This document shows, in pieces, positions 6,995 through 12,873 of a DNA stretch of 19,755 nucleotides (its first letter is position 1; each line of letters opens with the position of its first letter). The notes under the pieces are model-generated. The model had not been told where the DNA came from. It was given only the letters and a program-made list of their open reading frames with translations, and ran no database searches. The position numbers and the translations under genes are program-made. The stretch spans positions 1-19,755 of the forward strand of contig JACQSQ010000036.1 in NCBI GenBank assembly GCA_016211245.1, in the 5' to 3' direction. The stretch comes from Candidatus Woesearchaeota archaeon. Its GTDB lineage: Archaea; Nanobdellota; Nanobdellia; Woesearchaeales; GW2011-AR4.

Positions 6995-8266
6995 ATGAGA
7001 ATATTCGCCGACTTGCAGATACACTCGAGGTTCAGCAGGGCTACAAGCAATGCCATAACAATCAAGAATCTTGAGAAATATGCAAGGCTCAAGGGAATCA
7101 ATCTTTTGGGCACCGGAGATTTCACGCACCCAAAATGGCTGGCCGAATTAAAATCCGAATTAAAGGAGGATGGTAGCGGAATATTGACGTCAAGCTCTGG
7201 CTTTAAGTTTGTTTTACAGGGAGAAATTTCCAACATTTACACGCAAGACGGCAAAGGCAGGAAAGTGCATACTCTTCTTTTGGCAAGGAATTTTGAGATT
7301 GTTGAGCAGATAAACCAAGCTTTGCTGAAAAAAGGAAGGCTTGATTATGACGGCAGGCCGATTTTCGGGTTTTCATGCATTGAATTAGTTGAAATGATGA
7401 GAAAAATAAGCGATGACATAGAGATAATTCCGGCTCATGCATGGACACCCTGGTTTGGGATTTTCGGCAGCATGTCTGGCTTTGATTCTGTTGAAGAGTG
7501 TTTCAAGGATCAGGCAAAGCATATTTATGCCATAGAAACTGGGCTTTCCAGCGATCCGGCTATGAACTGGCGCATTTCAAAGCTTGATAAATATACTCTG
7601 CTCAGCAGCTCTGATGCCCACAGTTTCTGGCCATGGCGTCTTGGAAGGGAATGCAACGTTTTTGAATTTGATGAAAGCTACAGTTATGATGATGTATTAA
7701 ATGCAATAAGAACAAGAAAAAATTTTGTTGAGACAATCGAGATGTGGCCCCATGAGGGCAAATACCATTATACTGGGCATAGGAATTGCAATGTTTGCCT
7801 GTCCCCAAAAGACTCCATAAAATTAAAAGATATCTGCCCGAGATGCGGCAGCAAAATGACGGTCGGAGTTGCGCAAAGAGTTGAAATGCTGGCTGACAGG
7901 GAAGAAGGATTTATGCCAAAAAATGCCGTCCCGTTCAGGAAGATCATACCCCTTTCTGAGGTTATTAGCGTGGCTACAGGCGAAAAAGTCGAGTCAAGAA
8001 AAACATGGGAAGAATATTATAAACTGACCAGTGCTTTTGAAAATGAGTTTGAAGCTGTATTGAATGCGGAAGAGAAAGAATTGAAAAAAATAACATCAGG
8101 AAAAATTGCGGAAAATGTACTTAGAAACAGAAACCAGGACATTCGTTTTAAGCCGGGCTATGACGGTGTTTATGGCATTCCGATATTTGAAGAAAAAGAA
8201 CAATTTAAAAACAATCCAGGTTGCGAATTAAAAACAAGGCAGAAAGGGCTTTCTGATTTTATGTAA
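6995..8266 (+). CDS. endonuclease Q-like PHP-domain DNA repair nuclease
   Basis: 423 residues from ATG 6995. The N-terminal PHP domain shows ADLQIHSRFSRATS (metal site near D6 and H10), GTGDFTHP, a central PAHAWTPWFG and SSDAHS. A four-cysteine zinc site follows (C265, C268, C281, C284 in CNVC...CPRC). This is the layout of EndoQ, which in Thermococcales nicks DNA 5' of deaminated bases (uracil, hypoxanthine) and starts repair. The first His of the usual H-x-H is Gln here (DLQIH). Genes of this family are often mislabelled as UvrD helicase; there is no helicase domain here. An in-frame ATG at 6956 would add 13 residues but lies before the TATA box, so it is rejected. No PCNA partner gene is nearby. 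Confidence 0.85.
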   Translation: MRIFADLQIHSRFSRATSNAITIKNLEKYARLKGINLLGTGDFTHPKWLAELKSELKEDGSGILTSSSGFKFVLQGEISNIYTQDGKGRKVHTLLLARNFEIVEQINQALLKKGRLDYDGRPIFGFSCIELVEMMRKISDDIEIIPAHAWTPWFGIFGSMSGFDSVEECFKDQAKHIYAIETGLSSDPAMNWRISKLDKYTLLSSSDAHSFWPWRLGRECNVFEFDESYSYDDVLNAIRTRKNFVETIEMWPHEGKYHYTGHRNCNVCLSPKDSIKLKDICPRCGSKMTVGVAQRVEMLADREEGFMPKNAVPFRKIIPLSEVISVATGEKVESRKTWEEYYKLTSAFENEFEAVLNAEEKELKKITSGKIAENVLRNRNQDIRFKPGYDGVYGIPIFEEKEQFKNNPGCELKTRQKGLSDFM

Positions 8267-8365
8267 GCTGAAGATTTTCTGCAAATCTCTTAAAAAATGA
8301 TTGCATTTTCGATAATTTATATATGCATTTTAAAAAGGCTAACCTAAAAAAATGAGGCGATTATA

Positions 8366-8575
8366 TTGGATAAGAAGGTGACTTATAGGCTAACGGGATT
8401 TGTGGTTCTGGTGCTTGGTATATTATTTTTCTTGAGGGATATTGATGAGCAAAATCTTAATTTTATCGGCAAAACCAGCGGATGGACCATAGCCATAGTG
8501 TTGATTGGAGCTGGATTGCTGGCAGGAGAAGTTTCCTTACCCGCCACATCTTCAAAAACCGGCAAGTCAAAATAG
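8366..8575 (+). CDS. small membrane protein with two helices
   Basis: 69 residues with two hydrophobic helices (about 8-24 and 42-58) joined by a short charged loop, and a Ser/Thr/Lys tail. Family unknown. The start is TTG at 8366, supported by GAGGCGA (8354-8360), a Shine-Dalgarno-like stretch 5 bases upstream, and a TATA box TTTATATAT (8316-8324) that would give a short 5' leader. The only nearby ATG (8352) opens a nine-codon ORF in another frame that ends inside this gene. Transcription probably ends in the T-rich stretch just after the stop (8580-8610). Confidence 0.65.
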   Translation: MDKKVTYRLTGFVVLVLGILFFLRDIDEQNLNFIGKTSGWTIAIVLIGAGLLAGEVSLPATSSKTGKSK

Positions 8576-8643
8576 AATCAATTTAATTTTATTTTTGATT
8601 TATTTTCCTTAATTCATCTGGATAATAAGTCCCCACGGCCGGA

Positions 8644-8678
8644 ATTTCTTAACCGCATATTTTGCCTGATGCAGCTAT
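8644..8678 (-). other. tRNA-Tyr intron 2, 35 nt, T-loop 59/60
   Basis: Removing it restores the T-loop TTCAAAT on stem GCTGG/CCGGC. BHB: TTCA with AGAA (one A-A mismatch), 5' bulge AA|A, 3' bulge AT|T. Inside is a 9-bp helix, TAGCTGCAT with ATGCGGTTA (two G-U pairs), with a 10-nt loop. Confidence 0.88.
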
Positions 8679-8700
8679 TTTGAACCAGCGACCTCCCGGG

Positions 8701-8759
8701 AACTGCTTGCTGTCTTATCTTCATCCGGTGCAAATACACAGTCGATAAACGCCATTAAG
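8701..8759 (-). other. tRNA-Tyr intron 1, 59 nt, canonical 37/38
   Basis: BHB: central helix CTGT (32-35) with GCAG in the intron (4 bp, one G-U); 5' bulge A36 G37|C, 3' bulge TT|C38. Both bulges are 3 nt and cut after the second base, as the archaeal splicing endonuclease requires. The inner helix next to the 5' bulge is weak (TT/AA). Confidence 0.88.
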
Positions 8760-8928
8760 CTACAGCCGAGCGCTCCACCAGGTTGAGCTACGTGGGGATA
8801 AGAATTCAGGATAAGATTTTGATTTATAAAGATTGTGTAATCAGGCTTGAAGAAACTTGGAATTCAAAAATTTTGAATCTCGAATTTTTAAGAGAGATAT
8901 ATCTTTTGAGCCTGGCTTAAATGAATTA

Positions 8929-10365
8929 TTAACCAATCACAGTTACCCTGTTGGAATTGTTGATTATCACCTTGTTGCCGATTTTGGCCCTTGCTGATGC
9001 AGCAGGCAGGTTGAACTCGCCCAATATCGGCAGCCTGGATTTCATCCTGTATGAAAGCACTCTCTCGTCTCCCGGCTCAAGCGCTTCCAAAGCCCATTTT
9101 ATTATGAGGCCTCTCTTTGGGTGCTGCAAAATTGCATGGGGCTGCATTGAGCCGATTGAAAGCTCCTTCTCAACATGGGCTATGTGCGGCAAATAGTCCA
9201 TAACCTCTATGTTTGCAAGCTGGCTTCCGCTCCTGTTTTTTATCCTTATGACTACTTTGGCGTCGGATATGCCGCCTTCGCTCATGCCTACATTGGCAAT
9301 GCCCTTTCTTATAACTATGGGGCTCCTGAAAACAAAGTACAACACTATTGAGGCGATAGCAAGCATGGCTATAACCACCAATGGCCTGTAATTCTCATTA
9401 ACGAACACAACCATTGTCTTGTTTTTGTCAAGATTGGCTTGCCATACAAAGTAGCTCTTTCCGCTTTCATCCGTGACTATCTCAGTCCTCGGATGGGTGC
9501 TTAAGAATAAATTTTTTAACGAGGTGGTCTCGATTTTTACAGAGCCCTTATAATCGGGATTGTTGGAGAACAACCTTATTGTTCTTTTTATTTTCAGGAA
9601 CGACTGCTCTTTCGGCAGCTCTTCAATTGTGGCGTATTCCCTGATGACAAACTCTTTTGCAGTAGGATTTACTATCAGCCTCTCATCCTTGAAAACTGCA
9701 ATAACCAGCTTTTCCGTTTGCGGCGGAGTGGATGGGTCAAGATTCTTTGTTATTTCAACGGTCTTGTCCTCTTTTGGGGAAAGAGGAAAGTGAATCTCGT
9801 CCTTTATAAGGGAGCCTTCAACCTTGAGTGTAAGGTTCGAGTAATTTATTACATTTTGATTATTGAGGGTTACTGTTATTTTAAATTCATCTCTTGGGTC
9901 AACCTGCTCTGGGCTGACGCTTACTGTGGCAAGTACTGTGGGTATGTAACCTTGGATTAACGGGTCGGTGGATTTTATGCCTATTGTAATAGGGGCTTTT
10001 TGCTCAAAGGCTGTCCGGTCAAGCACGACACCAATATCGAGGGTGTAAGTGTCAACTGATGTTATATACAATGGGTCTACAAAAAGCCTTATGGTTTCTG
10101 AGCCTTGCGCCGGCACCTTTACCTTTATTGGATTCTGGAGCGGCTTTGTGTACATGTCCCAAAATGGAAATCCTGCCTTTTTAATAGTAAATTCCTCTTC
10201 CGTCTCGAGGTTGTTCTGGATGGCCACATCAAACTCAGCCACCTCGTCAACAACTATCCTGTCTTTTATGGCAGTAACCTTGACATCAAAGGAAGCTGCA
10301 AGGGCAGAATTTAGCAGCATTGCGAATGCGATAATCAAAATGAAGAATATTCGGATTTTTCCCAT
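8929..10365 (-). CDS. secreted/membrane-anchored beta-rich surface protein
   Basis: 478 residues. A signal peptide (1-24, ending NSALAA) is followed by about 300 residues of beta-sandwich-like repeats with patterns such as VSVSPEQVDPRDEFKITVTL and NLTLKVEGS, typical of Ig-like/CARDB or NEW3-type domains that bind or support surface structures. A single membrane helix is at about 329-349 (PLVVIAMLAIASIVLYFVF). A C-terminal domain of about 125 residues resembles DUF11-like repeats (IKNRSGSQLANIEVMDYLP). Topology from the signal peptide would put the last domain inside the cell, which is odd for a beta-sandwich of this kind. The start is ATG after Shine-Dalgarno AGGTG; TATA box at 10400-10410. 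Exact function unknown. Confidence 0.75.
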   Translation of the reverse strand: MGKIRIFFILIIAFAMLLNSALAASFDVKVTAIKDRIVVDEVAEFDVAIQNNLETEEEFTIKKAGFPFWDMYTKPLQNPIKVKVPAQGSETIRLFVDPLYITSVDTYTLDIGVVLDRTAFEQKAPITIGIKSTDPLIQGYIPTVLATVSVSPEQVDPRDEFKITVTLNNQNVINYSNLTLKVEGSLIKDEIHFPLSPKEDKTVEITKNLDPSTPPQTEKLVIAVFKDERLIVNPTAKEFVIREYATIEELPKEQSFLKIKRTIRLFSNNPDYKGSVKIETTSLKNLFLSTHPRTEIVTDESGKSYFVWQANLDKNKTMVVFVNENYRPLVVIAMLAIASIVLYFVFRSPIVIRKGIANVGMSEGGISDAKVVIRIKNRSGSQLANIEVMDYLPHIAHVEKELSIGSMQPHAILQHPKRGLIIKWALEALEPGDERVLSYRMKSRLPILGEFNLPAASARAKIGNKVIINNSNRVTVIG

Positions 10366-10450
10366 AACGCACCTTTTTTGGTGTTTTCATTTAAATTACT
10401 TATATATAAATCTTTGTCTTATGCGCAAAATTGCCGGATTATAGAAAGTT

Positions 10451-10459
10451 TTATATATA
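10451..10459 (+). promoter_or_regulatory. TATA box of the three-paralogue operon
   Basis: TTATATATA is centred 25 bases before ATG 10480. It sets this ATG as the start rather than an in-frame ATG at 10378, which would put the promoter inside the gene. No strong second promoter is obvious before genes two and three, so this one probably drives all three. Confidence 0.65.
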
Positions 10460-10479
10460 CTTATCCTCAAAAAACCTTC

Positions 10480-11043
10480 ATGAAACCTGACGACTTTCTA
10501 CATAATCTTGAGGCCCCAGCCTATATGGTTTACCTGCAATACAAGGGAATTCTGGACATGCAGGACTTATACGAGACAATAGCGGATTTTTTTCACCAGA
10601 AGAAATTCAAGTTTTATGAAACGCAGCAAAGGCACAGAAGGCCAGGGCCTTTCGGACCTGAAGTCCTGCACCAGTTTGAAGCCAAGCGAGAGGTGGAGGA
10701 TTACTATGAGTGGCAGGTTAAACTGAGCATAGAGACGTTTGACATGCATGATGTTGAAGTCGTGCTGAAAGACGGCACTAAGAAAAAACTGACAAAGGGC
10801 AGGATTTGGATGCAGCTTTCCGGAAGATGCGTCACTGATTATGAAAAAATTTGGGAGAAAAGCGCCTTTCTTGCCCACCTCAAAAGCTTTTATAATAAAT
10901 ACATAATAAGAAAAAAATTAGAGGCAGTCTGGTGGGACGAGTTTTACTACAACATAATCCTCAGGCTTCACGCCTTGATAAAAGAGCGCTTGAGAATGCT
11001 GTCGGAGGGGTATGAAACCAGGCACCATTCAAGGGTGCACTGA
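10480..11043 (+). CDS. paralogue 1 of a three-gene family, unknown function
   Basis: 187 residues, soluble, rich in Tyr, Phe and charged residues. It shares a pattern with the next two genes: Y-x-G...(D/N)-L-(Y/F)-x-x-I-x-x-F-(F/L)-x-x-(K/R)-x-F near the start (residues about 20-43), a central E-W segment, then D-G-x-K-x-K...G-R-(I/V) (about 96-108), a Y...W box and a C-terminal L-H-x-x-I helix. It carries an insertion of about 15 residues with RHRRPGPFGPE not found in the others. I know no family with this pattern. It is the first gene of an operon; the second starts six bases after its stop. Confidence 0.8.
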   Translation: MKPDDFLHNLEAPAYMVYLQYKGILDMQDLYETIADFFHQKKFKFYETQQRHRRPGPFGPEVLHQFEAKREVEDYYEWQVKLSIETFDMHDVEVVLKDGTKKKLTKGRIWMQLSGRCVTDYEKIWEKSAFLAHLKSFYNKYIIRKKLEAVWWDEFYYNIILRLHALIKERLRMLSEGYETRHHSRVH

Positions 11044-11049
11044 GCGAAA

Positions 11050-11574
11050 ATGGGGCATTTAAAGATAGTGGTCGACCACGACAGGATAGAGTATAACGGC
11101 CCTTTTGAGGCAAACAATCTCTTCAGGCTTATAGAGAATTTCTTGTGGGAAAGGGGCTTCGACAAAAAGCAGGAGAAGGATTTTGAAATCCACAGCCAGG
11201 GGGAAAAATTCGTTGAATGGCAATACGCCCCGTGGAAGAAAATAACAGACTACATCAGGTACATAGTCAAGGTCAGGATTCTTGGCTACCATCTCGTAAA
11301 AACGGACTTGAATGTCAACGGCAGGAAAACAAGAACTGACACGGGCAGGGTGGTGGTGTTTATAGACGGTTACATGGAGTATGATTATGACAGCTACTGG
11401 GACAACCACCCATTCCTGTTTTTCCTGAGGACAATATATGATTATTTTGTATTCAAGGCTTACACAGAAAGATTCGAGCAAAGACTCGTCCATGACATAA
11501 ACACCCTGCATGACAGCATCGAGAAATTTTTCAACATGCATAGGCATTATTCGCTGGTTTCCAGGCCCGCTTGA
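11050..11574 (+). CDS. paralogue 2 of a three-gene family, unknown function
   Basis: 174 residues, soluble. It aligns with its neighbours over the whole length: IEYNGPFEANNLFRLIENFL...RGF (12-37), VEWQY (55-59), NVNGRKTRTDTGRVVVFIDG (about 87-106), YDSYWDNHPFLFFLRTIYDYF and a C-terminal LHDSIEKFFNM. The start ATG is six bases after the stop of paralogue 1. No signal peptide, metal-binding cluster or nucleotide-binding motif is visible. The mixed helical and beta pattern with many aromatic residues could suit a ligand- or RNA-binding fold, but nothing in the sequence proves it. Confidence 0.8.
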   Translation: MGHLKIVVDHDRIEYNGPFEANNLFRLIENFLWERGFDKKQEKDFEIHSQGEKFVEWQYAPWKKITDYIRYIVKVRILGYHLVKTDLNVNGRKTRTDTGRVVVFIDGYMEYDYDSYWDNHPFLFFLRTIYDYFVFKAYTERFEQRLVHDINTLHDSIEKFFNMHRHYSLVSRPA

Positions 11575-11579
11575 CCAAG

Positions 11580-12092
11580 ATGACCGAGAAAAAGCAAGTA
11601 CTTTATGACCTGAGGATTGCATACAACAGCCCTTTCCTAATCGAAGATTTCTATGCAGAAATAGACGGCTGGATAAAGGAAAAAGGCTTCACCAAGGAGC
11701 ACAAGAAGAAAATGGAAAGCGTCACTAATAACGGCAAGAGAATACAGTGGTTTATCGAGATTCAGGGGCATTTGGACGATTTGCATCATGGGATCATAAT
11801 GCTCAGGGTGTTCATGGAGAATATCAAGGAGATAGTTATAAAGAAAGACGGCAAAAAGACAAGGATTAACATCGGTGATGTTCTTGTGAATATAGATGCC
11901 TTTGTGGTGTCGGAAATACACGGCAGCTTTTACCAAGCCAAGCCCATATTCTATTTCATAAGGGCGCTGATAGACAAGTATATCTACAATTTCTGGTCAT
12001 TCAAATGGGACGGCAAGGTTAACTCTGACGGAAGAGATCTGTACAAGAGGCTGCAGTCATTTTTTAATGTGCAGAAATACAAGTATGAATAA
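11580..12092 (+). CDS. paralogue 3 of a three-gene family, unknown function
   Basis: 170 residues from ATG 11580. Shared blocks: LRIAYNSPFLIEDFYAEIDG...KGF, IQWFIEI, VIKKDGKKTRINIGDVLVNI, FYFIRALIDKYI and LYKRLQSFFNV. An in-frame TTG at 11571 overlaps the stop of paralogue 2 and would add three residues. The ATG is preferred because it sits 5 bases after that stop, mirroring the 6-base gap between paralogues 1 and 2. It is followed by a strong T-rich terminator. Divergence between the three copies is high, so the duplication is old and all three are kept, which argues for distinct or complex-forming roles. Confidence 0.8.
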   Translation: MTEKKQVLYDLRIAYNSPFLIEDFYAEIDGWIKEKGFTKEHKKKMESVTNNGKRIQWFIEIQGHLDDLHHGIIMLRVFMENIKEIVIKKDGKKTRINIGDVLVNIDAFVVSEIHGSFYQAKPIFYFIRALIDKYIYNFWSFKWDGKVNSDGRDLYKRLQSFFNVQKYKYE

Positions 12093-12095
12093 TTT

Positions 12096-12145
12096 TTAGT
12101 GATTTTTTATATTATTTATTTTTTGATTTTTATTATTGGGTTGTT
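12096..12145 (+). terminator. T-rich terminator after the paralogue operon
   Basis: Repeated T-tracts (ATTTTTAG, GATTTTTTATA, TATTTTTTGATTTTTATT) start 3 bases after the stop of paralogue 3. Archaeal transcription ends on such tracts without needing a hairpin. Confidence 0.6.
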
Positions 12146-12440
12146 CGTTAATGTTCGTGCGCCTATCATCAAAAATTAAGAATTTTTTGAGTGTGCTCGA
12201 AAATCGTAAGTATTACTATTAATTTTTGCGATTTTCGACATGGCAAGCGCAAGTAAGAAATGATGAGATTAAGTGCGTAGAAAAATTAAATAAAAATAAA
12301 TAAATATGTCTCGCTTCGCTCGACAAAATCTTGTGCTAGGGCTTGCTCTCTACACATACGCTCGCCCTCGCCAATATATTGAAAATTCATTGGATTTTCA
12401 AGATCCCAAAAAGCGTAGCTTTTTGTGACATAACAATAAA
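12146..12440. other. non-coding stretch with several hairpins
   Basis: No convincing ORF. Inverted repeats seen: 12197-12209 with 12226-12238 (13 bp, one G-U, around TCGAAAATCG/CGATTTTCGA); 12338-12342 with 12364-12368 (AGGGC/GCCCT plus an inner GC pair); 12379-12386 with 12394-12401 (TTGAAAAT/ATTTTCAA, loop 7); 12407-12414 with 12418-12425 (CAAAAAGC/GCTTTTTG, loop GTA). A TCGCTTCGCTCG run lies at 12311-12322. Their density in 230 bases is higher than elsewhere in the window. It could be a structured RNA, a decayed repeat or stacked terminators. Confidence 0.4.
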
Positions 12441-12449
12441 TTTATATAA
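12441..12449 (+). promoter_or_regulatory. TATA box of tRNA-Leu
   Basis: TTTATATAA lies about 40 bases before the tRNA, so the primary transcript would carry a 5' leader of roughly 15 bases, removed by RNase P. Confidence 0.5.
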
Positions 12450-12492
12450 TGTTTTCTAATTCAAAAGTCTTAGCCGGGCAATTTGCGGGGGT

Positions 12493-12523
12493 TATTCCTA
12501 AGCAAATGCTTTTGAATCCTTAG
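12493..12523 (+). other. tRNA-Leu intron 1, 31 nt, position 8/9
   Basis: Hairpin ATTC-CT-AAGC-AAAT-GCTT-TT-GAAT forms the core. BHB: acceptor GGGG with intron CCTT (two G-U pairs), 5' bulge G7 T8|T, 3' bulge AG|A9. The acceptor strand must unpair from this helix after splicing. A 9/10 junction is possible but gives no BHB. Confidence 0.75.
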
Positions 12524-12555
12524 AGCGAAGCCTGGCCAAACGCGCAGGACTTAAG

Positions 12556-12626
12556 TTTCACGATGGAACACCCAGTGAAATGGCGAGCGAGGCGAACCTC
12601 GCATGTCACTGTAGATGGGATAAGTT
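12556..12626 (+). other. tRNA-Leu intron 2, 71 nt, canonical 37/38
   Basis: BHB: CTTA (32-35) with TAAG, perfect 4 bp; 5' bulge A36 G37|T, 3' bulge TT|A38. Inside are GCGAGG-CGAA-CCTCGC (6-bp hairpin) and an enclosing CAGTGA/TCACTG helix. No box C/D motifs are seen. Confidence 0.92.
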
Positions 12627-12658
12627 ATCCTGTTCCTTAGTGGATCCGAGGGTTCAAA

Positions 12659-12676
12659 AGCAACAATTGCTGAAAG
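12659..12676 (+). other. tRNA-Leu intron 3, 18 nt, T-loop 59/60
   Basis: BHB is ideal: TTCA with TGAA (4 bp), 5' bulge AA|A, 3' bulge AG|T, inner hairpin GCAA-CAA-TTGC. Removal restores the T-loop TTCAAAT. Eighteen bases is close to the minimum that can form such a structure. Confidence 0.92.
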
Positions 12677-12774
12677 TCCCTTCCCCCGCATTTATTTTAA
12701 TAACTTTTAAAAAGAACTCTTTTTTCTAATCACTTGCGCCTCTGTAGCATAGCAGCCATTGCGTTGCCTTGGTA

Positions 12775-12796
12775 TATTGTAATATTCTAGACAATC
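12775..12796 (+). other. tRNA-Thr intron 1, 22 nt, canonical 37/38
   Basis: The position follows from the anticodon stem TTGCC/GGCAA and the 7-base loop. BHB is relaxed: TTGG with ACAA gives three pairs and a G-A mismatch; 5' bulge T36 A37|T, 3' bulge TC|A38. An ATAT-TGTA-ATAT hairpin lies inside. Confidence 0.7.
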
Positions 12797-12818
12797 AGGC
12801 AAAGGTCGGGAGTGCAAA

Positions 12819-12852
12819 TGGTGGCAAGCGAGCAATGCTTGCGCATTGCAAG
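12819..12852 (+). other. tRNA-Thr intron 2, 34 nt, T-loop 59/60
   Basis: BHB: TGCA with TGCA (4 bp), 5' bulge AA|T, 3' bulge AG|T; inner hairpin GCAAGC/GCTTGC (6 bp, loop 7). TGCAA occurs at both ends, so the exact cut could shift by a base, but either choice leaves a 7-base T-loop starting TGCAA. Confidence 0.85.
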
Positions 12853-12873
12853 TCTCCCCAGAGGCTTTGTTTC

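Larger units (their letters stand above)
8630..8797 (-). tRNA. tRNA-Tyr(GTA) with two introns
   Basis: Reading the minus strand from 8797: acceptor CCCCACG pairs perfectly with CGTGGGG (8637-8631), discriminator A. D-arm GCTC/GAGC, anticodon stem CTCGG/CCGGG (one G-U), loop with anticodon GTA, variable AGGTC, T-stem GCTGG/CCGGC. C1-G72 is the archaeal Tyr identity pair. Exons are 8797-8760, 8700-8679 and 8643-8630, giving a 74-base mature tRNA without encoded CCA. One intron is at 37/38, the other in the T-loop at 59/60; both fit BHB splicing. A TATA box (TTTATAAA, 8823-8830) lies about 30 bases upstream. Only by removing both introns does the cloverleaf close. Confidence 0.93.
12485..12690 (+). 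tRNA. tRNA-Leu(TAA) with three introns
   Basis: Acceptor GCGGGGG (12485-12491) pairs perfectly with CCCCCGC (12683-12689), discriminator A. Mature pieces: 12485-12492, 12524-12555, 12627-12658, 12677-12690, 86 bases in all, right for a type II tRNA. D-arm GCGA-loop-ACGC holds the usual A14, G15 and GG; anticodon stem CAGGA/TCCTG with anticodon TAA and G37; long variable arm with a TCC/GGA stem; T-stem GAGGG/CCCTT. Introns lie at 8/9 (31 nt), 37/38 (71 nt) and 59/60 (18 nt). Without removing the first, no D-stem can form next to the acceptor. No CCA is encoded. Confidence 0.92.
12738..12866 (+). tRNA. tRNA-Thr(GGT) with two introns and an atypical elbow
   Basis: Acceptor GCCTCTG (12738-12744) pairs perfectly with CAGAGGC (12859-12865); discriminator T, as is usual for archaeal Thr. 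Anticodon stem TTGCC/GGCAA, loop with GGT; variable AGGTC; T-stem GGGAG/CTCCC. Introns at 37/38 (22 nt) and 59/60 (34 nt). The D-loop reads AGCAGCCA: G18 is present but 19 is C. The T-loop is TGCAAAT, so 55 is G, not T. The usual G18-U55 and G19-C56 contacts are therefore lost, so the fold is unusual. TATA box TTTTAAAAAG (12705-12714) is 28 bases upstream; a T-rich end follows at 12866-12873. Confidence 0.85.

Noticed and set aside
8352..8381. Nine-codon ORF overlapping the start of the small membrane protein
   Set aside because: No codon bias or neighbour link; the GAGGCGA stretch within it fits better as the ribosome site for TTG 8366.
10378..10479. N-terminal extension of paralogue 1
   Set aside because: It would place the TATA box at 10451-10459 inside the coding region, and the extra residues have no counterpart in paralogues 2 and 3.
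11059..11622. Open frame of 187 codons on the minus strand
   Set aside because: Antisense to paralogue 2, which aligns with its neighbours; the minus frame has no homology pattern or promoter.
12260..12266. ATGATGA, resembling a box C of a C/D guide RNA
   Set aside because: No CTGA box D or second C'/D' pair lies within a usual distance on this strand.
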